From Sulfurimonas sp. (GTDB lineage: Bacteria > Campylobacterota > Campylobacteria > Campylobacterales > Sulfurimonadaceae), in the NCBI GenBank assembly GCA_027063295.1, contig JAMORZ010000073.1, forward strand, positions 1 to 12,752: a stretch of DNA of 12,752 bases, in the 5' to 3' direction. Below, in pieces: positions 6,022-12,752 of this stretch. The stretch's first letter is position 1, and each line of letters opens with the position of its first letter. Both the position numbers and the translations under genes were made by a program. Below the pieces are notes generated by a model that made no database searches, was not told where the DNA came from, and saw nothing but the letters and a program-made list of their open reading frames with translations.

Positions 6022-7473
6022 ACTCTCAATATCCTCTTTTTCAATGATCGTCTTTTGTGCGATCTCTTTACTAAAGAGTCCCTTAACCATTGCAGGGATC
6101 TCAAGGTTTGCCACTTTTGAGATAGACTCAAGTGCTACTAAGTCTTGTGTATCTTCTTCACCAGTAAGAGCATTTGCGATCACAGGAGAGAATTTCGTCC
6201 ACTCTGCAGTTGAGTAGATAATAGACTTAATCGCTGGGTTTGAACATCTCTCAAAAGACTTCATACATGTAGCAGTATGTGGATCCATCAAGTAACCATC
6301 TTTTTCAAAAGTCTCTTTGATATAGCGCTTACCCTCTTCGCCATTACACCAATCAGCATCAAAACACTCTTGGAGTTTTGCAAGCTCATCACTTGTTAGT
6401 TCATAGAAGTTTTGCTCCTCCAAACTCATCATGAGCTCTTTTGTTCTTGCTTCACCAAAAAGATCATAAAGCACACGCTCCACATTTGATGATTTTAAGA
6501 TATCCATTGCAGGAGAAGTTGTACTTACAACCTCAGAGTTACGAAGATCATACTTACCATCTTTGATAAGTCTTGTTAAGACATTGTTCTCATTTGATGA
6601 GATGATGATCTTCTCAACAGGAAGCCCCATCTTCCAAGCATAGTATCCACCAAGAGCATTTCCAAAGTTACCACTTGGAACATTAAGGTATACCTTCTCA
6701 CCCATAGTGATTGCATCTTGACGAACAAGCTCTAGGTATGAGTGGATATGATAAATGATCTGAAAGATGATACGACCAAAGTTTACAGAGTTTGCAGCTG
6801 AGAGAGAAACATTTTTCTCTTTGAGTGCAGCTTTAAAACTTTCACTAGCAAGAAGACGTTTGAGTGCATTTTGAGCATCATCAAAAACACCATTGATCCC
6901 AATAACTTTAAGATTTGGTGCATCTTCAGTTACCATCTGTAAACGTTGTACATCACTTGTTCCACCATCTGGGTAAAGACATGCTACTTGTACATTTGCA
7001 CGGTTTTTAAAAGTCTCTAGTGCTGCTGGACCAGTGTCTCCACTTGTAGCTGCCAAGATAAGGTAGTTGTCATTGCGTTTTTGTGCGATACTTGAGAGAA
7101 CAACACCAAATGGTTGGAGTGCCATATCTTTAAATGCACGTGTTGGACCATGGTAGAGCTCACTTACAAAAAGGTTCTCTTTAACTTTTACCACAGGTAC
7201 AGGGTTTGAGCTATCATCAAAACCATCATAAAGTGCAAGAGCCTCATCGATCACATCTGAGTCAATATCAATCTCAAAGCGATCCAACATATCTTTTGCA
7301 AGCTCTTTATAGCTTGAGTTTTTGTGTTTGTTTAAAAACTCCTCACCAAGATTTGGAAGAGTTTTGGGAACATAAAGCCCACCAAAAGAAGCGATAGGGC
7401 TTAAAATAGCCTCTGAAAATGTCACAGTTGCAGGTTTGTTTGGGTCTATACCACGTGTTTGAATAAAGTTCAT
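6001..7473 (-). CDS. thrC: Threonine synthase
   Basis: PLP enzyme that converts O-phosphohomoserine to threonine and phosphate, the last step of threonine synthesis. From the preferred start the protein is 490 aa, normal for the long bacterial class. The N-terminal TRGIDPNKPATVTFSEAIL and GGLYVPKTLPNL are typical of the family. The PLP-binding lysine lies in GPTRAFKDMALQPFG (Lys115), followed by the AATSGDTGPAALE phosphate-binding loop and the NVPSGNFGNALGGYYA segment. The frame opens further to TTG at 7509, but that codon has no ribosome site. ATG at 7473 is preceded by AGAGATGAG and gives the MNFIQTRG start expected by family pattern. It is the last gene of the ftsEX series, on the same strand and 49 bases after the envC-like stop. 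Co-transcription is plausible but no functional tie to division is evident. Confidence 0.97.
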   Translation of the reverse strand: MNFIQTRGIDPNKPATVTFSEAILSPIASFGGLYVPKTLPNLGEEFLNKHKNSSYKELAKDMLDRFEIDIDSDVIDEALALYDGFDDSSNPVPVVKVKENLFVSELYHGPTRAFKDMALQPFGVVLSSIAQKRNDNYLILAATSGDTGPAALETFKNRANVQVACLYPDGGTSDVQRLQMVTEDAPNLKVIGINGVFDDAQNALKRLLASESFKAALKEKNVSLSAANSVNFGRIIFQIIYHIHSYLELVRQDAITMGEKVYLNVPSGNFGNALGGYYAWKMGLPVEKIIISSNENNVLTRLIKDGKYDLRNSEVVSTTSPAMDILKSSNVERVLYDLFGEARTKELMMSLEEQNFYELTSDELAKLQECFDADWCNGEEGKRYIKETFEKDGYLMDPHTATCMKSFERCSNPAIKSIIYSTAEWTKFSPVIANALTGEEDTQDLVALESISKVANLEIPAMVKGLFSKEIAQKTIIEKEDIESEILKFL

Positions 7474-7522
7474 ATACTCATCTCTAATTTTTTTTGCAAT
7501 TATATCCAAAAGATACTAAAGA

Positions 7523-8752
7523 CTATTTAAAAAGTCTGATCGGATTAATATGGTATGACTTTTGTGTCACCTCAAAAATAAGCTCCTCATCAACACGCCC
7601 TATAGCATACCCTTTTTTGATTTTTCTACCTTTTTTTATGTTAGGTGCAATTTTTGAAAGGTTTGCATAGATAGTATGCAGTCCATTTTTGTGCTCAACA
7701 ATCACAATATTATCAAGTACAGCTGTTTTATCTGCATAGATAACTTTTCCATTAAAAACTGTCCTTACTTTAGCATTGCGTTTTTTCGGTTTAAGTGAAA
7801 TAGACTCATTGAAAATCTTTATACCATAGATAGGATCTGTATATGTTCCATATTTTTTAGTGATTATATAGTGTTTAAGTGGAGCTATTGTTTTTGGTCC
7901 TCTATATTTTTTTGTTTTAATACTTTGGTATGAACTTCCATGTTTTTTTACTTTTGGAAGATTTTCATTGAGCTTAATCTTTTTACGAGCAAATGCTTCT
8001 TTTCTTGCTTTTTCCTGTTTTGCTTTTTTTATAGCATCAATTTTAATAATATTTAGTTTTGCGAGTGTTCTTTTTAGAGCATCTTGTTTTTTTAGTAGTT
8101 TTTTGAGCTCTTTTTTATATGAAGCTTTTGCAACCTGAAGCTCTTTGAGTGCTTTTTTGTTTGCTTTTTGTGTTTTTAAAAGCTCTTTTCTTTTTTTATC
8201 TATAACACTGATGGCAACTTCAAGAGCACTTGCTTGTTGGTTGAGAGTATCTATATCTTTTGCATTTGAAAAATATTTTTTGTTGAGTTTTTTCACATCT
8301 CTACGAGACTTTTCTAAAAGTTGATGAAGCACTTCTTCTTCCATCAAAGCATCAGCATTTAATGCCTGAGTCTCTTCTAGTACAATAGAGAGAGAAACAC
8401 TCTTCGCAATCAAGCTTACCAATTTCTGTTCTATCTTCTCTTGTTCAGCTTTGAGTTTTTGTTGTGTTTTTTTAAGTTGTTTGAGTTGCAGAGTATTTGC
8501 TTTGTAGCTACTCTCTTTTTCTTGTAGTTCTTGCTGAAGTTTTTTAAGATACCTATTTTGAATCTCTAGTTCTTTTTTTTGTTTTAAAATAGCTTTGGCA
8601 GTTTGTGCCATTTTTTTGTTGATACGTGTATAGTTTTTACTAAAACTATGTAGTTTTGTGCTTGTTTTATGGATCTTTGCATCAATATTTTCTTTTGCAA
8701 CAAGAAAAGAGGAAAAAATGCCAAAAAGCATCACGAAAACAAAACGACTCAT
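7523..8752 (-). CDS. envC: EnvC-like periplasmic coiled-coil protein with degenerate LytM domain
   Basis: 409 aa. A signal peptide spans about residues 1-19, with likely cleavage after LVA. A very Lys/Glu/Gln-rich coiled coil runs from about 22 to 255, and an M23/LytM-like domain follows from about 290 to 405. The fold is recognisable from VFNGKVIYA (332-340), NIVIVEHKNGLHTIYANLS (348-366) and IKKGYAIG (378-385), yet the expected zinc ligands are gone. The HxxxD site reads YGIKIFN, the YAH histidine is Asn364, and the HxH site reads ELIFEV. It should therefore not hydrolyse peptidoglycan itself. This matches E. coli EnvC, a catalytically dead LytM protein that activates amidases under FtsEX control. 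Its ATG overlaps the ftsX TGA (ATGA) and has GAAGAGGT upstream. The symbol is by architecture and context; databases may simply say M23 peptidase. Confidence 0.88.
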   Translation of the reverse strand: MSRFVFVMLFGIFSSFLVAKENIDAKIHKTSTKLHSFSKNYTRINKKMAQTAKAILKQKKELEIQNRYLKKLQQELQEKESSYKANTLQLKQLKKTQQKLKAEQEKIEQKLVSLIAKSVSLSIVLEETQALNADALMEEEVLHQLLEKSRRDVKKLNKKYFSNAKDIDTLNQQASALEVAISVIDKKRKELLKTQKANKKALKELQVAKASYKKELKKLLKKQDALKRTLAKLNIIKIDAIKKAKQEKARKEAFARKKIKLNENLPKVKKHGSSYQSIKTKKYRGPKTIAPLKHYIITKKYGTYTDPIYGIKIFNESISLKPKKRNAKVRTVFNGKVIYADKTAVLDNIVIVEHKNGLHTIYANLSKIAPNIKKGRKIKKGYAIGRVDEELIFEVTQKSYHINPIRLFK

Positions 8753-9561
8753 ACCTCTTCTTTATGCCCCAAAACAATAAAAGTTGCCAAGAGAATCGAT
8801 ACTATTACAGCAATCACCAACAAAAAGAGAAAATCAAAAATCGGGTCAAAAATAACAACTTCAATCCCTATCGTCTTAAACTGATCCAACACCCACTTGT
8901 TTGATGAGATAATACTAAACATCACAAACCCTAAAATACTTGCAATAAAAGCATCTACAATAGAAAGACGAAATAAAACAGCTGAGCGTAACCAAACTGG
9001 TGCTCCAAAAAGCCCCATAATATTCATACGCTCATTATGTTTAAACTGCCAGATGCGTAACTCTTTAAAGATAAGAAGTACAGTAACTACAATCATCGCA
9101 AACGAAAAGGTGCTGATCACCGTTTTAAAGAGTAAAAGAAGCTTATATGTTGTGTTATGTGTTGTCTCAAATGATTCTATCTTTTTAACACCTTTTATCT
9201 GTAAGATGCTTTTTTTCAACTTTTCTAGTTCACTTGGTGTTGGAAAATGAGTAAGTTTTATCTTATAGAATTTAGGCAAAGTCAACTTTAAAAAGTCAAT
9301 ATTTTTTGCACTCATACCTGTATCTAGCTTTTTAATAATACTATCTGGACTTAGTTTTTCAAGATAGGAGATAAGTTTATGTTGCTTGCGTAACTCTTTT
9401 GTTTTGAGATTTTTTTGAGATACAACAACCATAGAGTAGTTCATCGCAAGTTTTTCTTTATATGCCTCAATAGAGCGATCAACAATAGTAAAGATCTGAA
9501 TAGAGAATAAAATACTCAAAAGTGCTACAACAAGGGAGAGATGATTTTTAATTGACTGCAT
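8749..9561 (-). CDS. ftsX: Cell division protein FtsX
   Basis: Inner-membrane partner of FtsE; the complex transmits ATP-driven changes to a periplasmic EnvC-type activator at the division septum. From the preferred start it is 270 aa with the standard FtsX plan: a membrane segment at about 8-28, a periplasmic loop of some 110 residues (29-140), then three more segments at about 142-165, 195-218 and 242-264. The short cytoplasmic ERMNIMGLFGAP (178-189) resembles the conserved FtsX coupling stretch. ATG at 9561 is chosen because GGAGAGATAC lies right before it; an in-frame ATG at 9573 has no comparable ribosome site. It overlaps ftsE by 14 bases and envC by 4, so the three are probably translationally coupled. 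Overall sequence is diverged, as is usual for FtsX in this phylum. Confidence 0.93.
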   Translation of the reverse strand: MQSIKNHLSLVVALLSILFSIQIFTIVDRSIEAYKEKLAMNYSMVVVSQKNLKTKELRKQHKLISYLEKLSPDSIIKKLDTGMSAKNIDFLKLTLPKFYKIKLTHFPTPSELEKLKKSILQIKGVKKIESFETTHNTTYKLLLLFKTVISTFSFAMIVVTVLLIFKELRIWQFKHNERMNIMGLFGAPVWLRSAVLFRLSIVDAFIASILGFVMFSIISSNKWVLDQFKTIGIEVVIFDPIFDFLFLLVIAVIVSILLATFIVLGHKEEV

Positions 9562-10219
9562 GTATCTCTCCATACTCGATATGAAAATGTTTATAATCGA
9601 TCGTCATCGTTTCAGGGATATGGTGTGTTACTACAATCACCGTTGTTTTGAGTTGCTGATTTGCACCCTCTAGCAAGTTCCAGATGAGTTGTGAAGAGTA
9701 CTCATCAAGGTTTCCTGTTGGCTCATCAGCTAAAATCAAGATAGGATTATGTGCTAATGCTCTTGCCATTGCAACACGTTGCTGTTCACCCCCAGAGAGT
9801 TCTAGTGGATATTTTCCCGCCTGATGCTTAAGACGAACATGTTTTAAAAGTGAGTCAACCTGATTTTGTGTAACTGTTTTATCATAGCCACTGATGATAA
9901 GTGGTAACATAATATTTTTCTCAATTGTCCACTCTTTTACAAGTTTGTAGTCTTGAAAAACTATTCCTATATGTTTTCGTAAGAAATTCAGTTTTTTACT
10001 TGAAACACCTTTAAGTTCAACACCACCAACAACCAGCGAACCCTCTTTTGGTTTTAATGCTCCATAGAGTGATTTGAGCAGGGTTGATTTTCCACTACCA
10101 CTTGCTCCTGTTACAAAAACAAATTCTCCAGAATTGATAGAGAAATTTACCTTTTTTATAATGGTCTCATCACTTGAATAAGCCAATGAAAGGTTCTCTG
10201 CAACAATCACTTTATCCAT
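9548..10219 (-). CDS. ftsE: Cell division ATP-binding protein FtsE
   Basis: Cytoplasmic ABC ATPase of the FtsEX divisome complex, 223 aa, the usual size. All nucleotide-binding motifs are intact: Walker A GASGSGKST (38-46), Q-loop Gln89 in VFQDYKL, signature LSGGEQQR (141-148), Walker B ILILADEP with Glu166 followed by TGNLD, and switch His199 in VVTHH. The FQDYKLV stretch is a common FtsE feature. The ATG at 10219 has AAGAGGT upstream, and the gene overlaps trmB by 8 bases. Its role is to power FtsX so that EnvC-type activators, and through them amidases, act at the right time. Being followed directly by ftsX and an EnvC-like gene makes this assignment firm over other members of the LolD/MacB-like ATPase group. 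Confidence 0.97.
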   Translation of the reverse strand: MDKVIVAENLSLAYSSDETIIKKVNFSINSGEFVFVTGASGSGKSTLLKSLYGALKPKEGSLVVGGVELKGVSSKKLNFLRKHIGIVFQDYKLVKEWTIEKNIMLPLIISGYDKTVTQNQVDSLLKHVRLKHQAGKYPLELSGGEQQRVAMARALAHNPILILADEPTGNLDEYSSQLIWNLLEGANQQLKTTVIVVTHHIPETMTIDYKHFHIEYGEIHAVN

Positions 10220-11384
10220 GTAAGACCTCTTTTAAAACACTATGTGCTTTAAGATTACTTCGTGATTTTAACGGTAATGTAGGGTAATACCTTGCTTCAT
10301 TGTTATCGATAATAACATAAAGATGCTCAGGTCTGTCAAAACTTCCCATTGAGATACGCAACATCACTCCATTTTCTATCTTGTAAACTCTTTCAAAATG
10401 GATAAAGCCACCTTCAAAACGGTGTGTTGAACCATGAAGAGCTAAAAGACTATCTAAAGAGCTTTCTATCTTGTCAAAATAAAAATCACCCTCAATAACA
10501 AGTGGTGATGACTCCTCTTCGTTTATCATCGTTACATCATAGATGTTTTTTTCCATCTTTTTCCAGCGCTCTTCATACTTTGAAGTAACTGCGATATCTT
10601 TGTTCTTATTTATATGAAGTACCGTTTTGTTAAACGCAATAAATGTTTCATAAGAGTAAGCATAGTAGTTTTCACTATCTGTTCTAAGTTCAAGTGTTCC
10701 ACCCACTTTTAAGATACGTCTTGCTTCTTCTATAAAAGTAGTACTTATCACCCTTCTATGTGGTTTTTTATCCCATGGTACAGGAAAGTGAACATAGATC
10801 TTCCCTACTATATTTGATGGTACAAGCTCCATAAAAAGTCTTGCATCATAATCAAGCACCAAAAGATTATCAAGCTTTTGAATACTGATCTGCTTTAATA
10901 CTTGTTCTATCGATGGACGGTGAATCTCAATACCGATAAATAATATCTCTGGATTTTGTGCAGCTTGATGCAGCAGATGACGACCTGAACCAAAACCAAC
11001 TTCTATACGCACCTCTTTGTCTGTTGGAAAACTTTTAGCAAAATACTCTATCTTTTTTAAAGCATTAACCTCTTGAAGATGTACATTCTTCTCACTCTCT
11101 GGTACATTAGAAGCTATCACATTAAGTTCTGCAAGTTTTGCATACGCATTTAATGCTCGATGTACATTATAAATAGAAGCTGGTCTTGTCAGTTTATCTG
11201 TTTTAAGAAGAGATCTATTTTTCTCCTCTTTAACAAGTAAAAAGAACTGATCACCTTCATATTCAACACCTATAAGTTTTTCATCCTCATGGTTTGCATT
11301 TTGAGCAATAAAATGAAAATCTACACCATTGTGGTGTGCTGGAAATTCAATCTCTTTAAATTTTTCAATATGTAAATGTGGCAT
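10212..11384 (-). CDS. trmB: tRNA (guanine-N7-)-methyltransferase, long Campylobacterota form
   Basis: Cytoplasmic SAM-dependent enzyme that makes m7G46 in the variable loop of tRNA. At 390 aa it is much longer than the E. coli enzyme (about 240 aa); an extra N-terminal region of about 120 residues and a C-terminal tail flank the core. From memory the Campylobacter protein has a similar length, so this is a lineage form and not a fusion error. The SAM motif is EVGFGSGRHLL (128-138), followed by GIEIHRPSIEQVL (151-163). The catalytic-region motif reads HFPVPWDKKPHRR (199-211); the Asp expected in PDPW is Val202, with Asp205 nearby and His209 and Arg210-Arg211 kept. LRTDSENY (233-240) holds the later conserved Thr-Asp. 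The ATG overlaps the upstream lipoprotein stop by one base (TAATG). Confidence 0.95.
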   Translation of the reverse strand: MPHLHIEKFKEIEFPAHHNGVDFHFIAQNANHEDEKLIGVEYEGDQFFLLVKEEKNRSLLKTDKLTRPASIYNVHRALNAYAKLAELNVIASNVPESEKNVHLQEVNALKKIEYFAKSFPTDKEVRIEVGFGSGRHLLHQAAQNPEILFIGIEIHRPSIEQVLKQISIQKLDNLLVLDYDARLFMELVPSNIVGKIYVHFPVPWDKKPHRRVISTTFIEEARRILKVGGTLELRTDSENYYAYSYETFIAFNKTVLHINKNKDIAVTSKYEERWKKMEKNIYDVTMINEEESSPLVIEGDFYFDKIESSLDSLLALHGSTHRFEGGFIHFERVYKIENGVMLRISMGSFDRPEHLYVIIDNNEARYYPTLPLKSRSNLKAHSVLKEVLHG

Positions 11385-12752
11385 TAGAGTCCATTTGTAT
11401 CAAGATCATTAATTGGAGTTACTTGCTCCTCAACCTCTTCAACTACAGGCTGAAGTACTTGTTGTTTTTTATTAACAACAACTTCCTCTTGTACTTCCAA
11501 AGGCTTTGGTGCGACTGGTGTTTGTATCTCTACTTCTAAACTTGGTTCAGAAAGCAGTTTATTTTCATCTACTCCATATACTTTGTAGATATATTTTGTT
11601 CCAGGTTTGATGTTTTTATCTATATAAGATGATGTTTTAACATCTTTAATAGTTTGTTCTTTTGCATCAAACCACCCCTCTTTAGATGTTTTTACAATAG
11701 TAAAACTTTTGATTCGTGAATCTTTTGCTGACCATTCAAGTTCCACTTGTGAACCATTGAGTTTTGCTTTAAGTAAACTAACTTTATCTGGTTTAGGAAG
11801 TGTCATTCCGTGAACACTAACTTTATCATGAGGCGATTCTAAACCATCTTGATCAACAACACTTACACGATAAAAATAACTTTTTCCATCTTCATCTATC
11901 TTATCTACAAATACAGGATTGTAAAGCATTGCAATTAAAGTATAACTTCCATCTACACTCTCAGATCTGTAAAGATAATACTGTTTAAAATCTTTTTGTG
12001 TTGTTTTTTGCCACTGAATTTTAATCTCTCTTGGTAGATCTTTTGTCGCAGTAATATTTTTAACACCATTTGGCAGGGCTTTTGTTACAACAGTTACGAT
12101 CTCACTTGGTGTAGAGACTATCCCATCATAAGTCTCAACTCTAATTCTATACTTATAAACATGATTATCTTCTAACTCTGTATCGATATACTCTGCATTT
12201 AATCTGCCAGTAATACTATCTATCTCTTCCCACTCTGATCTCTCAAGTGTTTTTCTCTCGATAATATAACGTTTTACACGCTTATCAGTGTGTGGACGCC
12301 AAATGATTTTTGCTACACGAGGCATCCCTGTTACACTATATATCCATGTCACAGAACTCAACACAGGCAATGAGTTTAATTTAACTGGTTGAGAAAGCTT
12401 TGATACACTCTCTTTTGTATATGTTTGGAACTTATATATATATCTTGTATCAGGTTGTATATTTGTGTCAACATAGTGTGTTGAAAAACGATTCGTTATT
12501 GTCGTATAATATGGAACATTTTTACTGTTATTACTTTCATTGTAAAGATTTTTATAGATATAGACACCCTCTATTTTTGGATCTTCTTTGAGACTTTCCC
12601 ACTCAAAAGCAACCATATTCATATCTACAATCACACCATTTTTTGTCAACTTTGGTGCTGGTAAAGTTGCATCTGTTTTTACCTCATCACTTGGTTTTGG
12701 TGTTGAACTAACACAACCACTAAGAAGCAGTAGTGAAGCTGTGTAAAATATA
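11384..12752 (-). CDS. FN3-repeat lipoprotein, FlpA-like (5' end outside window)
   Basis: Envelope lipoprotein, 455 visible residues; the true start lies beyond the window. The frame stays open to the edge and its first residues form the end of a lipoprotein signal peptide with lipobox LSGC (cysteine codon 12715-12713), so the TTG at 12649 is not the start. Four fibronectin type III-like domains follow, at about 38-130, 131-225, 226-318 and 319-412 in visible numbering. Each ends with the same pattern: Y/F-[VI]-D, then a Y-x-Y-[KR] strand (YVDTN, YIDTE, FVDKI, YIDKN). A Pro/Glu/Val/Gln-rich tail closes the protein. Its place before trmB-ftsE-ftsX matches C. jejuni Cj1279c, known as the fibronectin-binding adhesin FlpA, as recalled. 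In a free-living cell an envelope or division role is more likely (inference). Confidence 0.93.
   Translation of the reverse strand, partial: IFYTASLLLLSGCVSSTPKPSDEVKTDATLPAPKLTKNGVIVDMNMVAFEWESLKEDPKIEGVYIYKNLYNESNNSKNVPYYTTITNRFSTHYVDTNIQPDTRYIYKFQTYTKESVSKLSQPVKLNSLPVLSSVTWIYSVTGMPRVAKIIWRPHTDKRVKRYIIERKTLERSEWEEIDSITGRLNAEYIDTELEDNHVYKYRIRVETYDGIVSTPSEIVTVVTKALPNGVKNITATKDLPREIKIQWQKTTQKDFKQYYLYRSESVDGSYTLIAMLYNPVFVDKIDEDGKSYFYRVSVVDQDGLESPHDKVSVHGMTLPKPDKVSLLKAKLNGSQVELEWSAKDSRIKSFTIVKTSKEGWFDAKEQTIKDVKTSSYIDKNIKPGTKYIYKVYGVDENKLLSEPSLEVEIQTPVAPKPLEVQEEVVVNKKQQVLQPVVEEVEEQVTPINDLDTNGL

Noticed and set aside
7520..7537. AGACT-loop-AGTCT hairpin at the envC-like stop codon, possible terminator before thrC
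   Set aside because: Only five base pairs with an A/T loop and no proper U-run. It does not show that thrC is transcribed separately.
8041..8700. Lys- and T-run-rich stretch in the envC-like gene, looking like a low-complexity repeat
   Set aside because: It is explained by a Lys/Glu/Gln-rich coiled coil; no exact tandem repeat unit is present.
1..12752. Mobile elements, CRISPR arrays, defence genes, tRNA or rRNA genes
   Set aside because: I looked for transposase motifs, regularly spaced repeats and cloverleaf-type sequences and saw none; genes are contiguous, core-type and similar in style.

Overview
The window is an AT-rich, tightly packed, ordinary chromosomal stretch of a member of the Campylobacterota (former Epsilonproteobacteria), most likely a free-living sulfur-oxidiser-type lineage near Sulfurimonas. 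This is inferred from protein style and gene order: the run FN3 lipoprotein, trmB, ftsE, ftsX, M23-like gene matches, from memory, the order in Campylobacter jejuni and Helicobacter pylori, and hemN next to an Fe-S oxidoreductase gene is also a Campylobacterota arrangement. I see no mobile element, CRISPR array, tRNA or rRNA, and no gene-free stretch above 300 bases.

Layout. (1) 1-4202, minus strand: an operon-like series reading S4-domain RNA-binding protein, exported hypothetical protein, hemN, GlcF/Hdr-type Fe-S protein, lgt (cut by the left window edge). Several junctions overlap or abut (TAGTG twice; TAG directly followed by ATG). (2) 4203-4260: a compact divergent promoter with an extended -10 on each strand. 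(3) 4261-4827, plus: a SprA-related HExxH protein whose mRNA looks leaderless. (4) 4822-5118, minus: a small GIY-YIG protein overlapping it tail to tail. (5) 5119-5235: intergenic region with a TATAAT box and a 23-bp imperfect palindrome. (6) 5236-5982, plus: an orphan OmpR-type response regulator whose phospho-acceptor Asp is Asn. (7) 5989-6021: a perfect 11-bp inverted repeat between converging genes. (8) 6001-12752, minus: a second operon-like series reading FN3 lipoprotein (5' end outside the window), trmB, ftsE, ftsX, envC-like, thrC.

How the genes work together. FtsE (ATPase) and FtsX (membrane) with the periplasmic EnvC-like coiled-coil protein form the divisome module that controls peptidoglycan splitting. 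The EnvC-like LytM domain has lost all its expected zinc ligands, so it should be an amidase activator and not a hydrolase. The FN3 lipoprotein heads the same operon and corresponds by position to C. jejuni FlpA. Its lipobox makes it a substrate of the kind of enzyme encoded by lgt at the other end of the window. HemN makes protoporphyrinogen precursor without oxygen, and the adjacent Fe-S protein is a candidate redox partner. No wholly new multi-gene system is evident. The best leads are the Asn-type receiver, the leaderless HExxH gene, the conserved hemN/Fe-S pairing, the adhesin-type lipoprotein tied to FtsEX, and the altered catalytic motif in TrmB.
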